Assembly (NCBI GenBank): GCA_018065565.1
Contig: JAGHSZ010000115.1
Span: 1 to 36,317, forward strand
DNA from: Candidatus Colivivens caballi
Lineage (GTDB): Bacteria; Bacteroidota; Bacteroidia; Bacteroidales; Bacteroidaceae
Length of the DNA: 36,317 bases
Direction: 5' to 3'
Under the pieces are notes generated by a model. That model ran no database searches, was not told where the DNA came from, and worked only from the letters and a program-made list of their open reading frames with translations. Shown here piece after piece: positions 1 through 7,857 of the stretch. The translations under genes were made by a program, and so were the position numbers. The stretch's first letter is position 1, and every line of letters starts with the position of its first letter.

Positions 1-114
1 TTGCCAGATAAACTGTATGATGCAGGGATTAAAGAGCCTATCATCGACGCTCTGCATGCTTACACACCACCTCGACTTGCTGTCAAATCCATGTCAGCCC
101 CAAAAATCAATTGA
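1..114 (+). CDS. C-terminal end of an unidentified protein (partial)
   Basis: An open frame runs from the first base to a TGA at 112-114 and gives 37 residues ending in RLAVKSMSAPKIN. The start lies outside the window. I do not recognise the family from this fragment. The codons look like ordinary coding sequence for this genome, and a small hairpin (183-202) lies about 70 bases downstream, as expected after a gene end. It is the only plus-strand gene before 10970 and converges on the wHTH gene at 213-422. It could be a chance open frame, but the length and position make a true gene end more likely. Confidence 0.5.
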   Translation: MPDKLYDAGIKEPIIDALHAYTPPRLAVKSMSAPKIN

Positions 115-182
115 ACTGTAAGAATGTCTGCTTGAATGGTAAACCCTTAATTGTCAATTGATATTTGTCTGTTAGGGTGGGG

Positions 183-202
183 GTCCTCATTGGGTTGAGG
201 AC
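183..202. terminator. Hairpin between convergent genes
   Basis: GTCCTCA (183-189) pairs perfectly with TGAGGAC (196-202) around a 6-base loop. It lies between the convergent partial gene and the wHTH gene. No clear T-run follows on either strand, so it may end transcription only weakly. Confidence 0.4.
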
Positions 203-212
203 ATTGTGGCGA

Positions 213-422
213 TTATTTCAAAGTATAAATGTATGGATCTTTGTCATCACCTGACTCAGAAACGGTGAGCTTGTCTTCGCGAAGAAGCCATCCGATACCG
301 AGGTTGAAGTCTTTTTCTGTGAGCTTAGTTAATTTCTTAATCTGCTTGTAAGTTTGTGAGTTGTTGGCAGCAAGTGCATTCCAAATAAGTCCTGCAATGT
401 TGCCTGCTTTTTCCTGTAACAT
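213..422 (-). CDS. Small winged helix-turn-helix protein (DUF2582-like)
   Basis: This 69-residue protein matches the compact winged helix-turn-helix family found throughout Bacteroidetes (PF10771, DUF2582). The N-terminal helix (about residues 5-20, GNIAGLIWNALAANN) is followed by a recognition segment with TYKQIKKLTKL and a wing ending in DPYIYTLK. Full length is usual for the family. The likely role is DNA binding, but no target or effector domain is visible. It is monocistronic, with a TAACTTTG promoter (reverse strand, 492-499) about 75 bases upstream of the start. Family assignment is from remembered pattern, function by inference. Confidence 0.8.
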   Translation of the reverse strand: MLQEKAGNIAGLIWNALAANNSQTYKQIKKLTKLTEKDFNLGIGWLLREDKLTVSESGDDKDPYIYTLK

Positions 423-491
423 ACCTTTTTACTTTAAATATTAATACCGTCGTTTCTTATTCGTCTAAGAGCTTATTTGCGTTTTGCGGTG

Positions 492-499
492 CAAAGTTA
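492..499 (-). promoter_or_regulatory. Bacteroidetes -7 element for the wHTH gene
   Basis: Read on the minus strand this is TAACTTTG, a match to the Bacteroidetes TAnnTTTG element, about 70 bases upstream of the start codon at 422. Confidence 0.55.
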
Positions 500-553
500 C
501 TGCTTTTTCTTTAATTGACAAGTGTTTTTGCCAACTTTTTGCGCTTTTTGTGT

Positions 554-1030
554 TTAATTGTGCTCGCACACAGCCGAAACTGTATTCTGTTTCTTAAATT
601 CTTCAAACAATTCAACTGCTGTCTCTACCATTCTGAGGCACGGGCGTTTGTGGTAGTATTCTTCTGTCCGTTGTTCGGGAACGGATGTTATTGGCGCATC
701 TTTGCGCAGTTGCAGCAGTTCGGCACATTTGATGCTTCCGTTTATTTGTCTGAACTGCTCTGCTAAATTCTGAACTGCGTGGTAGTTTGTTTGCTTCTGT
801 GCAGAGTCGTCAGGATTGGTCTGTCCTGTTTCCATTCCAGCCAGCATAGCCATGCCGCATACGGCTCCACAGGTCTCGCGCATTCTGCCGATTCCACCTC
901 CAAACGATGCGGAAAGTCGTAGTGCTTGTTCCATTGGTATGCCATATTCTTCTGCAAATGCGCAGAATACTGACTGTGAACAGTTGTATCCTTGAAGGAA
1001 TAGTTCGCGTGCGCGTTCAATGTGATTCAT
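554..1030 (-). CDS. C_GCAxxG_C_C family redox-active protein
   Basis: This 158-residue cytosolic protein has the C_GCAxxG_C_C pattern (PF09719): YNCSQSVFC (C17, C23), a glycine-rich GGGIGRM stretch, CGAVCGMAMLAG (C54, C58), then C102 and C131. Family members are thought to bind a metal cluster or take part in redox chemistry; no substrate is firmly established. The extra cysteine inside the CGAxxG motif (C58) and the C-terminal C155 are additional to the core pattern. It is the last gene of a same-strand run with the lipoprotein gene 54 bases upstream, so it is probably co-transcribed with it. Length is normal. The family call is strong, the biochemical role unknown. Confidence 0.85.
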   Translation of the reverse strand: MNHIERARELFLQGYNCSQSVFCAFAEEYGIPMEQALRLSASFGGGIGRMRETCGAVCGMAMLAGMETGQTNPDDSAQKQTNYHAVQNLAEQFRQINGSIKCAELLQLRKDAPITSVPEQRTEEYYHKRPCLRMVETAVELFEEFKKQNTVSAVCEHN

Positions 1031-1084
1031 GTGCTTTGATTGTTAATGACGGTGTGGTTGTGTGCTTATGTCTCTTTCCTTGGA

Positions 1085-1531
1085 TTATTTGTTGTAATCC
1101 TTCTGCGTGAAGCAAAATTCGAAAATAGGCTTGTGGGTGTCTGCTGAAACATATCGGTGGATGATGTTGAGACCACTTGCCTTTACATTTTTCAGGTCAA
1201 TGGAGTTGATGATGCCATTGAGCAGTTGCTGACGCAGTTCTTCTTTGTTGCTGATGAGATATGCCACCTGCTCGCTGTCGGCATTGACTGAATAGTAGTT
1301 TATGTAGTTGAGTGTGCCATCGTCGTGAAACACAAGGCTGTCGAGAACCACAATCCCATCAGTGCCAATGCGCTGAGGGCAGTTCTTCTTGGTGTATTCT
1401 GCGGTCTCACGGACGAAACGCTCGATTTTGCTTTCTTGGCATGATGTGAAACAGGCAGCCGCTTGGATGAAGCACAAAATGATGCCTGTGTTGCGCAGTT
1501 GTGTGAGTGGTGACTTTGTATGTTTCTTCAT
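1085..1531 (-). CDS. Putative lipoprotein
   Basis: This 148-residue protein begins MKKHTKSPLTQLRNTGI, continues with a short hydrophobic stretch and reaches a cysteine in CFTSC at about residues 27-31. That fits a relaxed Bacteroidetes lipobox, with lipidation at the second cysteine. The rest is a soluble domain with a mixed alpha/beta look (GIVVLDSLVFHDDGTLNYINYYS), which I do not recognise. I chose the start at 1531 over an in-frame ATG at 1696, because the upstream part reads as the TSCPD gene in another frame and lacks secretion features. The ATG overlaps the stop of the TSCPD gene as ATGA, which suggests translational coupling. Confidence 0.7.
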   Translation of the reverse strand: MKKHTKSPLTQLRNTGIILCFIQAAACFTSCQESKIERFVRETAEYTKKNCPQRIGTDGIVVLDSLVFHDDGTLNYINYYSVNADSEQVAYLISNKEELRQQLLNGIINSIDLKNVKASGLNIIHRYVSADTHKPIFEFCFTQKDYNK

Positions 1532-1797
1532 GCTTTCTCTTGTATTCTTTTTAGGCAGGCTGACAATGCTTGGGCAAGTTGGTCGGGGCATGATGTGGTC
1601 TTCGAACCGCAGCGGATTCCTTGCAGTTTGTCGATGACATCTTCTGCTTTCAGCCCTTTCACCAATTGACTGATGCCCTGCGTGTTGCCGTGGCAACCTC
1701 CAATAAAAGCGACGGAGTGGATGACATGTGACTGGTCATCCACTTCGAGCTGTATTTGCTGGGAACAAGTCCCATGAGTTGTGTAAATTCCTTTCAT
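1528..1797 (-). CDS. TSCPD domain protein (TIGR03905-like)
   Basis: This 89-residue protein belongs to the small stand-alone TSCPD family, related to a C-terminal domain of some ribonucleotide reductases. It shows the THGTCS start, the FIGGCHGNTQGI motif, and the name-giving TSCPD followed by a short helix (QLAQALSACLKRIQ). The conserved cysteines suggest metal binding or redox function, but no reaction is established. I chose the ATG at 1797 because family members begin only a few residues before the GTCS motif. An ATG four codons upstream (1809) is also possible. The stop overlaps the start of the lipoprotein gene (ATGA), and yebC lies 70 bases upstream on the same strand. Confidence 0.85.
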   Translation of the reverse strand: MKGIYTTHGTCSQQIQLEVDDQSHVIHSVAFIGGCHGNTQGISQLVKGLKAEDVIDKLQGIRCGSKTTSCPDQLAQALSACLKRIQEKA

Positions 1798-1867
1798 GTT
1801 TGAAACCAAGGCTGATGTCTTGGTGCCATTGTTATGAAGTTGAAATCGTGTTGAAAAAGACCGGGGA

Positions 1868-2599
1868 TTACTTCATGTTTGTGTAAACATTCTGTACATC
1901 GTCAAACTCTTCGAGGCGTTCAACCATTTTGTCGATTGTCTCGCGCTGTTCGTCGGTTACATCCTTGAGGTCGTTTGGTACATAAGTGAAGTCGGCAGCA
2001 GTGATTTCGTACTGGTGGTCTTCAAGGTACTTCTGAATGAGTGAGAATGACTTAGGGTCACCATAGAGTGTGATGATGGTTTCGTCCTTGTCTTCATCGT
2101 ACTCTTCGTCGAATTCGTCGTTCACGCCGAGGTCAATGAGTTCGAGGATCATTTCGTCGGTGTCGAGGTCGGCAGGCTTCTTGAATGAGAACATTGCATA
2201 GTGGTCAAACAGGTATGCGAGTGAACCCATAGTGCCGAGTGTGCCTGAGAACTTGTTGAAGATGCTTCGTACATCGGCAACGGTGCGTGTGGTGTTGTCA
2301 GTAAGTGTATCAACGAATACTGCAACTCCGTGAGGTCCATAGCCTTCGTATGTCATTGTCTTCCAAGCTGACTTGTCCTTACCGATAGCGTTCTTGATGG
2401 CGCGGTCGATGTTGTCCTTAGGCATGTTCTCGTGACGGCATGTAGCGATGATTGCACGGAGGTGTGCGTTGTTGTCAGGGTCAGGACCGCCTTCTGCTAC
2501 TGCGATTGCGATTTGTTTACCGAGACGCGTAAAGGTCTTTGCCATGTTGCCCCAACGCTTGAGTTTGCGGGCTTTTCTAAATTCAAATGCTCTTCCCAT
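1868..2599 (-). CDS. yebC: YebC/PmpR family protein
   Basis: This 243-residue protein starts MGRAFEFRKARKLKRWGNMA, the standard start of the YebC family in Bacteroidetes, and continues with KTFTRLGKQI, the DNIDRAIKNA motif and the acidic middle domain (YEGYGPHGVAV, TDNTTRTVADVRSIF, GSLAYLF). Length is close to the usual 240-250. Family members act as DNA-binding regulators in some bacteria, and one branch helps ribosomes translate proline stretches. Sequence alone does not decide which role applies. It follows pheT on the same strand after 86 bases that contain a small hairpin, so co-transcription with pheT is plausible. Confidence 0.93.
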   Translation of the reverse strand: MGRAFEFRKARKLKRWGNMAKTFTRLGKQIAIAVAEGGPDPDNNAHLRAIIATCRHENMPKDNIDRAIKNAIGKDKSAWKTMTYEGYGPHGVAVFVDTLTDNTTRTVADVRSIFNKFSGTLGTMGSLAYLFDHYAMFSFKKPADLDTDEMILELIDLGVNDEFDEEYDEDKDETIITLYGDPKSFSLIQKYLEDHQYEITAADFTYVPNDLKDVTDEQRETIDKMVERLEEFDDVQNVYTNMK

Positions 2600-2651
2600 A
2601 TTAATGTGTATGATTTATGTTTTCGAGTTATGATGCTGTTGTTGTGGGGGA

Positions 2652-2668
2652 CGCCAGATATACTGGCG
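2652..2668. other. Small hairpin between pheT and yebC
   Basis: CGCCAG (2652-2657) pairs with CTGGCG (2663-2668) around five bases, just downstream of the pheT stop. No T-run follows on the minus strand, so it looks more like an mRNA processing or stabilising hairpin than a terminator. Confidence 0.35.
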
Positions 2669-2685
2669 AGAACTTGGGGCGGTTG

Positions 2686-5205
2686 TTATTTGCCTCTGAC
2701 TTTTGCCCCGAGTTTATCGACGAGTGCTTTCTCAATCTTTGACATGATGGCTTCAATCGCCTTGTCGTTGAGAGTCTTGCTTTCGTCTTGCAGCAGGAAG
2801 TTGACTGCATACGACTTTTTGCCTTCTTCGAGGTTCTTTCCTTCGTAAACATCGAAGAGAGTCACGCTCTTCAAAAGTTTCTTCTCTGACTGGCGGGCTA
2901 TGTCGGCTATCTGCTGGAACTCGATGCCCTTGTCGAGCAGGAGTGCGAGGTCGCGGCTGACTGCTGGGAACTTAGGGATGTCGTAGTAACTTACAGTCTT
3001 GCCCTTAATGGTTTTGAGAAGGTTGTTCCAGTTGATGTCGGCATAGTAAACTGGTTGCTCGATGTCGAAGCGTGAAGTCTGCTTCTTGCTTACGATACCA
3101 TATTGAGCAATGACTTTGCCACCGCGGTTTGTTATCTTGACTGACTTGGCATAGATGTCGCTTGATTCTTCGCCATAGACGAGTGCTCCCTTTGGCACAC
3201 CGAGGCGTGCGAAGATGTTCTCGACATAGGCTTTGAGCTGATAGATATCTGTGTCTTCGTCGGCATGTGCCCAACTGCCGCTGACGCGCTTACCTGTGAG
3301 CCAGAGGCCCAAGTGATAGTCTTCTGCATAAGGTGCAAGTACCTGCTTTGATGTCTCGGCATCCGACTTCATGCCGGTGAGGTCCTGGTGACGGTCGGGC
3401 GCGAAGTAGTAGCAGTTGCCAAACTCAAAGAAGCGGAGGTTTGCCATCTGGCGGTTGATGTTGTGACTGATGCATTCAAGTCCACCATAGAGCAGGGTCT
3501 GGCGCATCACGCCGAGGTCCTGGCTGAGTGGGTTGATGAGGCGTACAAGGTTGCTTGCAGGGTATGTCTTTGCAGTGTCGTCCTCTGCTGTCTCGTAGTA
3601 TGATGTCTTTGTGAGTGAGTTGTTGAGGATTTCGTTGAATCCGCAACCTACAAGTTGTTCGGCGATGAGGTTCTGCTGTTTGTATGACTTGTCGAGTTCG
3701 CCCTTTGTGGTGAGTGAAGACTTGAGCTGAGTTGGAATCTCGATGTTGTTGTAGCCGTAGATGCGGAGTACTTCTTCCACAATGTCGCATGGACGGGTTA
3801 CATCGACACGGAATGCAGGAACTTCCAACTTAACATTTTCTGCATCTTCGCTGAGGATGTTCATGCCGAGGTCTGTGCAGATTGACTTGATGGTCTCTGC
3901 TGGTATCTGCTTGCCTGCGAGGTCCCACAGGTATTTGTATTCGAGGTCAACGATGGCGTTCTTTGGAAGTGTGTCGTTCTTGATGTCAACTATGTCCATA
4001 GAGATTTCGCCTCCTGCCAGTTCCTTTGCCATCAGCGCAGCCATCTTGACTGCATAAATCTGGCCTTCTGGGTCGATGCCGCGCTCGAAACGGAACGAAG
4101 CATCGGTCTGCAGACCATGGCGGCGTGCGCTCTTGCGGATCCATGTTGGGTGGAAGTATGCAGACTCAAAGAGCACATTCTTTGTTGATTCGTATGTACC
4201 GCTGCCTTTTCCTCCGAATACGCCGGCAATGCACATTGGTTCTTCTGCATTGCAGATGGCGAGGTCGCGGTCTGACAGTTTATGTTCTACACCGTCGAGA
4301 GTGACAAATGGTGTGCCGTCAGGCATTGCCTTGACAATAACTTTGCCGCCCTTTATCATGTCAACATCGAAACAATGCAGTGGCTGTCCGTAAGCCATCA
4401 TGATGTAGTTGGTGATATCGACGATATTGTTGATTGGGCGCAAACCGATGGTTGTCAACTTGTCCTGCAACCACTTTGGCGATTCCTTCACTTCGCAGTT
4501 CTTTACTGTCAGGGCAACATAGCGAGGGCAAGCTTCCTGCTGCTCAATAACGATGTCGATAGGCAGTGAGTTGCTGTCAACCTTGAAGTCGTCAACAGAA
4601 GGACGGTGGAGTGTGGTGCTGTAACCGTTCTGACGGAGATAAGCATAGAAGTCGCGGGCAACACCCCAGTGACTGCATGCGTCAGAGTGATTAGGGGTGA
4701 TGTCAACTTCGATTACATAGTCGCTTTCCAGTCCAAAGTATTCAGCGGCTGGCATTCCGACAGGTGTGTCCTGTGGCAGTTCGATGATACCGTCGTGACT
4801 TGTGCCAACACCGATTTCGTCCTCTGCGCAAAGCATACCCAGTGACTCTACGCCACGCAACTTTGATTTCTTGATAGTAAATTCCTTGTCGCCGTCGTAA
4901 AGCACGGTTCCGAGTGTGGCTGCTATAACTTTGAGTCCTTGGCGGCAATTAGGTGCACCGCAGACAATCTGTACAGGTTCATTCTGTCCGATGTTGACTG
5001 TACAAACATGCATGTGGTCGCTGTCGGGGTGAGGTTCACATGTGAGCACTTCTGCCACTACCAAACCTTTCAGCCCGCCACGGATTGATTGTACTTCCTC
5101 TACGGCACCAACTTCAAGTCCGACACTTGTCAGGGCCTTTGCCACATCATCTGGACTCATGTCGAAATCGACATATTCCTTGAGCCATTTATAACTTACA
5201 TTCAT
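2686..5205 (-). CDS. pheT: Phenylalanine--tRNA ligase beta subunit
   Basis: This 839-residue protein is the beta chain of the alpha2-beta2 enzyme that charges tRNA-Phe. The order of domains is as expected. The N-terminal MNVSYKWLKEYVDF leads into an EMAP-type tRNA-binding domain (about residues 40-155, GLVVAEVLTCEPHPDSDHM). The B3/B4 editing domain spans roughly 215-395 (TNYIMMAYGQPLHCFD, GVFGGKGSGT, RFERGIDPEG), B5 roughly 410-485 (DIVEEVLRIYGYNNI), then the core, and a C-terminal FDX-ACB anticodon-binding domain (KFPAVSRDLALLLD). Length is typical for Bacteroidetes. The alpha-subunit gene pheS is not in the window. A TAACTTTG promoter lies at 5253-5260. Confidence 0.97.
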   Translation of the reverse strand: MNVSYKWLKEYVDFDMSPDDVAKALTSVGLEVGAVEEVQSIRGGLKGLVVAEVLTCEPHPDSDHMHVCTVNIGQNEPVQIVCGAPNCRQGLKVIAATLGTVLYDGDKEFTIKKSKLRGVESLGMLCAEDEIGVGTSHDGIIELPQDTPVGMPAAEYFGLESDYVIEVDITPNHSDACSHWGVARDFYAYLRQNGYSTTLHRPSVDDFKVDSNSLPIDIVIEQQEACPRYVALTVKNCEVKESPKWLQDKLTTIGLRPINNIVDITNYIMMAYGQPLHCFDVDMIKGGKVIVKAMPDGTPFVTLDGVEHKLSDRDLAICNAEEPMCIAGVFGGKGSGTYESTKNVLFESAYFHPTWIRKSARRHGLQTDASFRFERGIDPEGQIYAVKMAALMAKELAGGEISMDIVDIKNDTLPKNAIVDLEYKYLWDLAGKQIPAETIKSICTDLGMNILSEDAENVKLEVPAFRVDVTRPCDIVEEVLRIYGYNNIEIPTQLKSSLTTKGELDKSYKQQNLIAEQLVGCGFNEILNNSLTKTSYYETAEDDTAKTYPASNLVRLINPLSQDLGVMRQTLLYGGLECISHNINRQMANLRFFEFGNCYYFAPDRHQDLTGMKSDAETSKQVLAPYAEDYHLGLWLTGKRVSGSWAHADEDTDIYQLKAYVENIFARLGVPKGALVYGEESSDIYAKSVKITNRGGKVIAQYGIVSKKQTSRFDIEQPVYYADINWNNLLKTIKGKTVSYYDIPKFPAVSRDLALLLDKGIEFQQIADIARQSEKKLLKSVTLFDVYEGKNLEEGKKSYAVNFLLQDESKTLNDKAIEAIMSKIEKALVDKLGAKVRGK

Positions 5206-5252
5206 TGTATTGTTTTCTGTTTGTCTGTTTGCTTGTTTACACTTTCAAGGTG

Positions 5253-5260
5253 CAAAGTTA
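5253..5260 (-). promoter_or_regulatory. Promoter -7 element for pheT
   Basis: Minus-strand TAACTTTG, about 50 bases before the pheT start, fits the Bacteroidetes TAnnTTTG element. It sits in the common local context GGTGCAAAGTTACG seen on the plus strand. Confidence 0.6.
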
Positions 5261-5370
5261 CGAATTTTTTTCTTAACGGCATTGCTTTAATAAGTAAAAA
5301 TAAGGTATGCGCGCGCGAGAGAGACAAAAAACATCAATTCGTTGCAGTATAATCGTACATTTTCATGTGG

Positions 5371-5436
5371 CAGTACTCTGCATACAGTACTCCAGTACTC
5401 TAAGGGGAGTACTGGAGTATCGCAAGCAGAGTACAG
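5371..5436. repeat. Nested inverted repeat built on AGTACT
   Basis: An inner stem of 13 perfect pairs (5388-5400 with 5407-5419, loop TAAGGG) sits inside an outer stem of 9 perfect pairs (GTACTCTGC 5373-5381 with GCAGAGTAC 5426-5434). The two are separated by 6-base internal loops. The palindrome AGTACT occurs four times. It lies just past the stop of the secreted repeat protein gene and about 110 bases before the pheT promoter, both on the minus strand. It may end transcription of the sigma operon, but no T-run follows on the minus strand. Confidence 0.75.
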
Positions 5437-5457
5437 GCTTAATATATGGAACTCGGC

Positions 5458-6450
5458 TTAATAATCTATGTTCATGATGATGTTGTGCAGTTTGTTGAGT
5501 GCTTCTTGACGCTTCTTTATGGTGTATTCAATCTGCTTTTCTGTTAATGTTGTTATTTTTTTTATTTTTTTGTCGTAGCCAAATTGCTCCCTTTTCTCGA
5601 ATAGCGCATTCAGTTCCTCGTCGTAATTTTCGATAAGCTGGCCCAATAAGTTGATTCGGAACTTATCAGAGACATCGATATAGTCCATCATTTCTTCATC
5701 GATATTTCTTGCTTTGCTTGAACTGGCACCTTGCTGCTCTTTGAGTACCAGGTCGGGGCGCTTTGATTTTATTAAATAGATGATGCCGCTTGTACAGCCT
5801 ACCTGTTCCTTCCACTTTATTGCATAGAAATCGCGCATTTCGGGGTCGTCAGTATTTTTTGTTTCCATATAGAGGAGTGATGCAGATTCATCCTGCGCAA
5901 GAATGCAGATCATGTCGGATGGATTGTCGCCTGTTAGTGTGTTGATGCTTGTGTGAGAGTCGCCCTGCCTTGTGTTACCGACGGTGTATGCCTGGCTCAT
6001 GCATGACTGGAATTTGCTTTCGACATCTGCAATGATTTGCTCAAAGTCGTTTGTTACCGTGTTCGCTTTGCCTGACAAAATCTCATCCATGGGTACATTT
6101 TCAAATGCCTTGGCCGATGAAAAGGGGATAGTTGTCACAGAGGATATTAGTCTGCCAGATTCGGGATTGACTTTGTTGGATAGTGAAATGTCATTGTCGT
6201 AACCGTATTTTTTGGCTAAGTTCGACATGCTCATGAGAAGTTCCATGGGCGCTTTTTCGTGATAATACCGTTTGATTTCTTCTTCTACTCGGCTCCGTTT
6301 GATTTCTTCTTCTACTCGGCTCCGTTTGATCTCTTCTTCTACTCGGTTCCGTTTGATATCTTCTTCTACTCGGCTCCGTTCGTCGTTTTGTGCAGTGATG
6401 CTGATGGTTGACATTACTACTGCGATGATTGTTAATACGATTCGTTTCAT
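5458..6450 (-). CDS. Secreted protein with N-terminal 9-residue tandem repeats
   Basis: This 330-residue protein has a signal peptide (MKRIVLTIIAVVMSTISITA, cleaved near AQ21). Four tandem 9-residue units follow at about residues 25-60, each of the form R(S/N)RVEE(E/D)IK. They are strongly charged and should form a continuous helix. The rest contains a mixed domain (QSCMSQAYTVGNTRQGDSHT, DMICILAQDESASLLYMETK) and a basic helical C-terminus. I do not recognise a named family. It is the third gene of an operon after an ECF sigma factor and a membrane anti-sigma-like protein. A periplasmic role tied to that signalling pair is therefore plausible but unproven. Confidence 0.8.
   Translation of the reverse strand: MKRIVLTIIAVVMSTISITAQNDERSRVEEDIKRNRVEEEIKRSRVEEEIKRSRVEEEIKRYYHEKAPMELLMSMSNLAKKYGYDNDISLSNKVNPESGRLISSVTTIPFSSAKAFENVPMDEILSGKANTVTNDFEQIIADVESKFQSCMSQAYTVGNTRQGDSHTSINTLTGDNPSDMICILAQDESASLLYMETKNTDDPEMRDFYAIKWKEQVGCTSGIIYLIKSKRPDLVLKEQQGASSSKARNIDEEMMDYIDVSDKFRINLLGQLIENYDEELNALFEKREQFGYDKKIKKITTLTEKQIEYTIKKRQEALNKLHNIIMNIDY
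6268..6375 (-). repeat. Four 27-bp tandem repeats within a coding region
   Basis: Four adjoining 27-base units (6268-6294, 6295-6321, 6322-6348, 6349-6375) are nearly identical, differing at a few positions. Each keeps the frame and encodes nine residues of the secreted protein. The copy number can be expected to change by slippage without breaking the frame. Confidence 0.95.
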
Positions 6451-6492
6451 AGCTGTTATTCGTTTTTTGTTATTTGTTTTAGTTAGTGATGA

Positions 6493-7257
6493 TTATTTCG
6501 CTTCTGCGTATCTTCGCATGTCAGCATTGATGATTTCCTGTTCAAGTTGTAACCACTCAAGGTATTTCTCCTTTGCTTTTGCTTTCAGTGCTTCAATATC
6601 TTCGGGTGTGTATTCCAACCGTTCAGGGTGGGTCGCTGTTATGATGACAGCTTGTGATTCTTGTGACGGCTCTGATGGCGCGGCTTGTGCAAGTTCTGCG
6701 TCAGCTTCTGACGGTATGTGAGGGTCTGGCAGAGTGTCGTCAGTTTCAATACTTTCTGTCTTTTCGTTGCTGCTGTCTGTGGTTTCGACTTTGGCTATCA
6801 GCGTGTTTGCGTTGCGACGACTGCTGACAGGTGTGAACTTGCTGGTTTCTGGGCTGTCGATGTGTTCAGGTTGCTTTTGAGGAGTAGGGTTGCTGGCGAT
6901 GCTGTCAGTCTTGATTTCTGCAATGAACTCATCGTCCCCCTTGTCAGGCGCTTTTTTCGGTGGCATCAGGCAGATGAACAGAATGCCAGCCACACATGCT
7001 GCGGCAATGCAATGCCAGAGTTTGAGCCTGAACCGAGGTCTGACTGCTTTATCAAATTCTTTGGTGTAGTCCACATAGAAGATGTCTTCTTCCTTGCTCT
7101 CTGCCGGTTCGTATGTGAGAATCTGCAATATTGCAGTCTCTTCGCTGGTCAACTCGCCGTGAGGTGTGTTCAGAAGCAGTGATTTGAGTTGGCGTTCCTC
7201 TTCTGCTGAGGTTTCGCCAGCCATATACTTATTTAATAATGTATTTTTTGTTGTCAT
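6493..7257 (-). CDS. Single-pass membrane protein, probable anti-sigma factor
   Basis: This 254-residue protein has a cytosolic N-terminal part of about 80 residues (LLNKYMAGETSAEEERQLKSLLL) that resembles the start of Bacteroidetes anti-sigma factors. One membrane segment follows (about residues 81-98, LWHCIAAACVAGILFICL), then a low-complexity Ser/Thr/Pro/Glu-rich periplasmic stretch and a helical end (ALKAKAKEKYLEWLQLEQEI). Its ATG overlaps the stop of the upstream ECF sigma gene, the usual arrangement for sigma/anti-sigma pairs. The role as anti-sigma factor is inferred from topology and position. I see no named domain beyond the N-terminal resemblance. Confidence 0.75.
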   Translation of the reverse strand: MTTKNTLLNKYMAGETSAEEERQLKSLLLNTPHGELTSEETAILQILTYEPAESKEEDIFYVDYTKEFDKAVRPRFRLKLWHCIAAACVAGILFICLMPPKKAPDKGDDEFIAEIKTDSIASNPTPQKQPEHIDSPETSKFTPVSSRRNANTLIAKVETTDSSNEKTESIETDDTLPDPHIPSEADAELAQAAPSEPSQESQAVIITATHPERLEYTPEDIEALKAKAKEKYLEWLQLEQEIINADMRRYAEAK

Positions 7258-7751
7258 AGGCTTTGTGGTTTAAGTAATGTAATCAGTTTCTTTCTTGCCA
7301 TCGAAATCATGCTCCGAACTGAATTGACATGGATGCCGGTAATGATTGATATTTCTTTGGCGTCAAGTCCCTGCTCAAATGTCATTCGTATGATTCTTTG
7401 TTCTGACCTTGTGAGTTTGCCGATGGCATGTTCTACCAGCTTGTTTTGTTCAATTGTGATGAGGTTCTGGTCGGTCTCGTTGTCATCCATTGAATACTCG
7501 GCGACTTCATCAACAGACTGGTGTTGCCGCAGTTGCTGCTTGCGAGCCATGCTGACACATTGGTTCTTTGTGGCTGTGATTGCCAGCGCCTTGATGTCAT
7601 CTTCGGGGTTCCATCGGCGTTTCCACATTTTGAACAGGACATCCTGTACGGCATCTTCTGCATCCTCTTCGTTGTGGAAGAATGCAAGTGCAAGCCTCAT
7701 CATCTGAGGCCGTATCAGCAGGACTATATGTTCAAATTCTGTGGTTGTCAT
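7254..7751 (-). CDS. ECF-type RNA polymerase sigma factor
   Basis: This 165-residue protein has the two-domain layout of extracytoplasmic-function sigma factors. Region 2 (about residues 10-75) contains FFHNEEDAEDAVQDVLFKMW for core binding and -10 recognition, and the ATKNQCVSMARKQQ end. Region 4 (about 108-160) contains LTRSEQRIIRMTFEQGL, then AKEISIITGIHVNSVRSMIS, a helix-turn-helix for -35 contact. Length is normal. It is the first gene of a three-gene operon with the overlapping membrane protein and the secreted repeat protein. No clear TAnnTTTG promoter is visible upstream, and a 22-bp repeat array begins about 130 bases before its start. Confidence 0.93.
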   Translation of the reverse strand: MTTTEFEHIVLLIRPQMMRLALAFFHNEEDAEDAVQDVLFKMWKRRWNPEDDIKALAITATKNQCVSMARKQQLRQHQSVDEVAEYSMDDNETDQNLITIEQNKLVEHAIGKLTRSEQRIIRMTFEQGLDAKEISIITGIHVNSVRSMISMARKKLITLLKPQSL

Positions 7752-7857
7752 CTGTACTAATAACGCATCAACTGGAAAATATTAAGTAATGACAGCGTTT
7801 TTTTTTGGTTTATTGTAAATCTTTTTCGTTGGAACTTCACTGCTACACATAGATATG

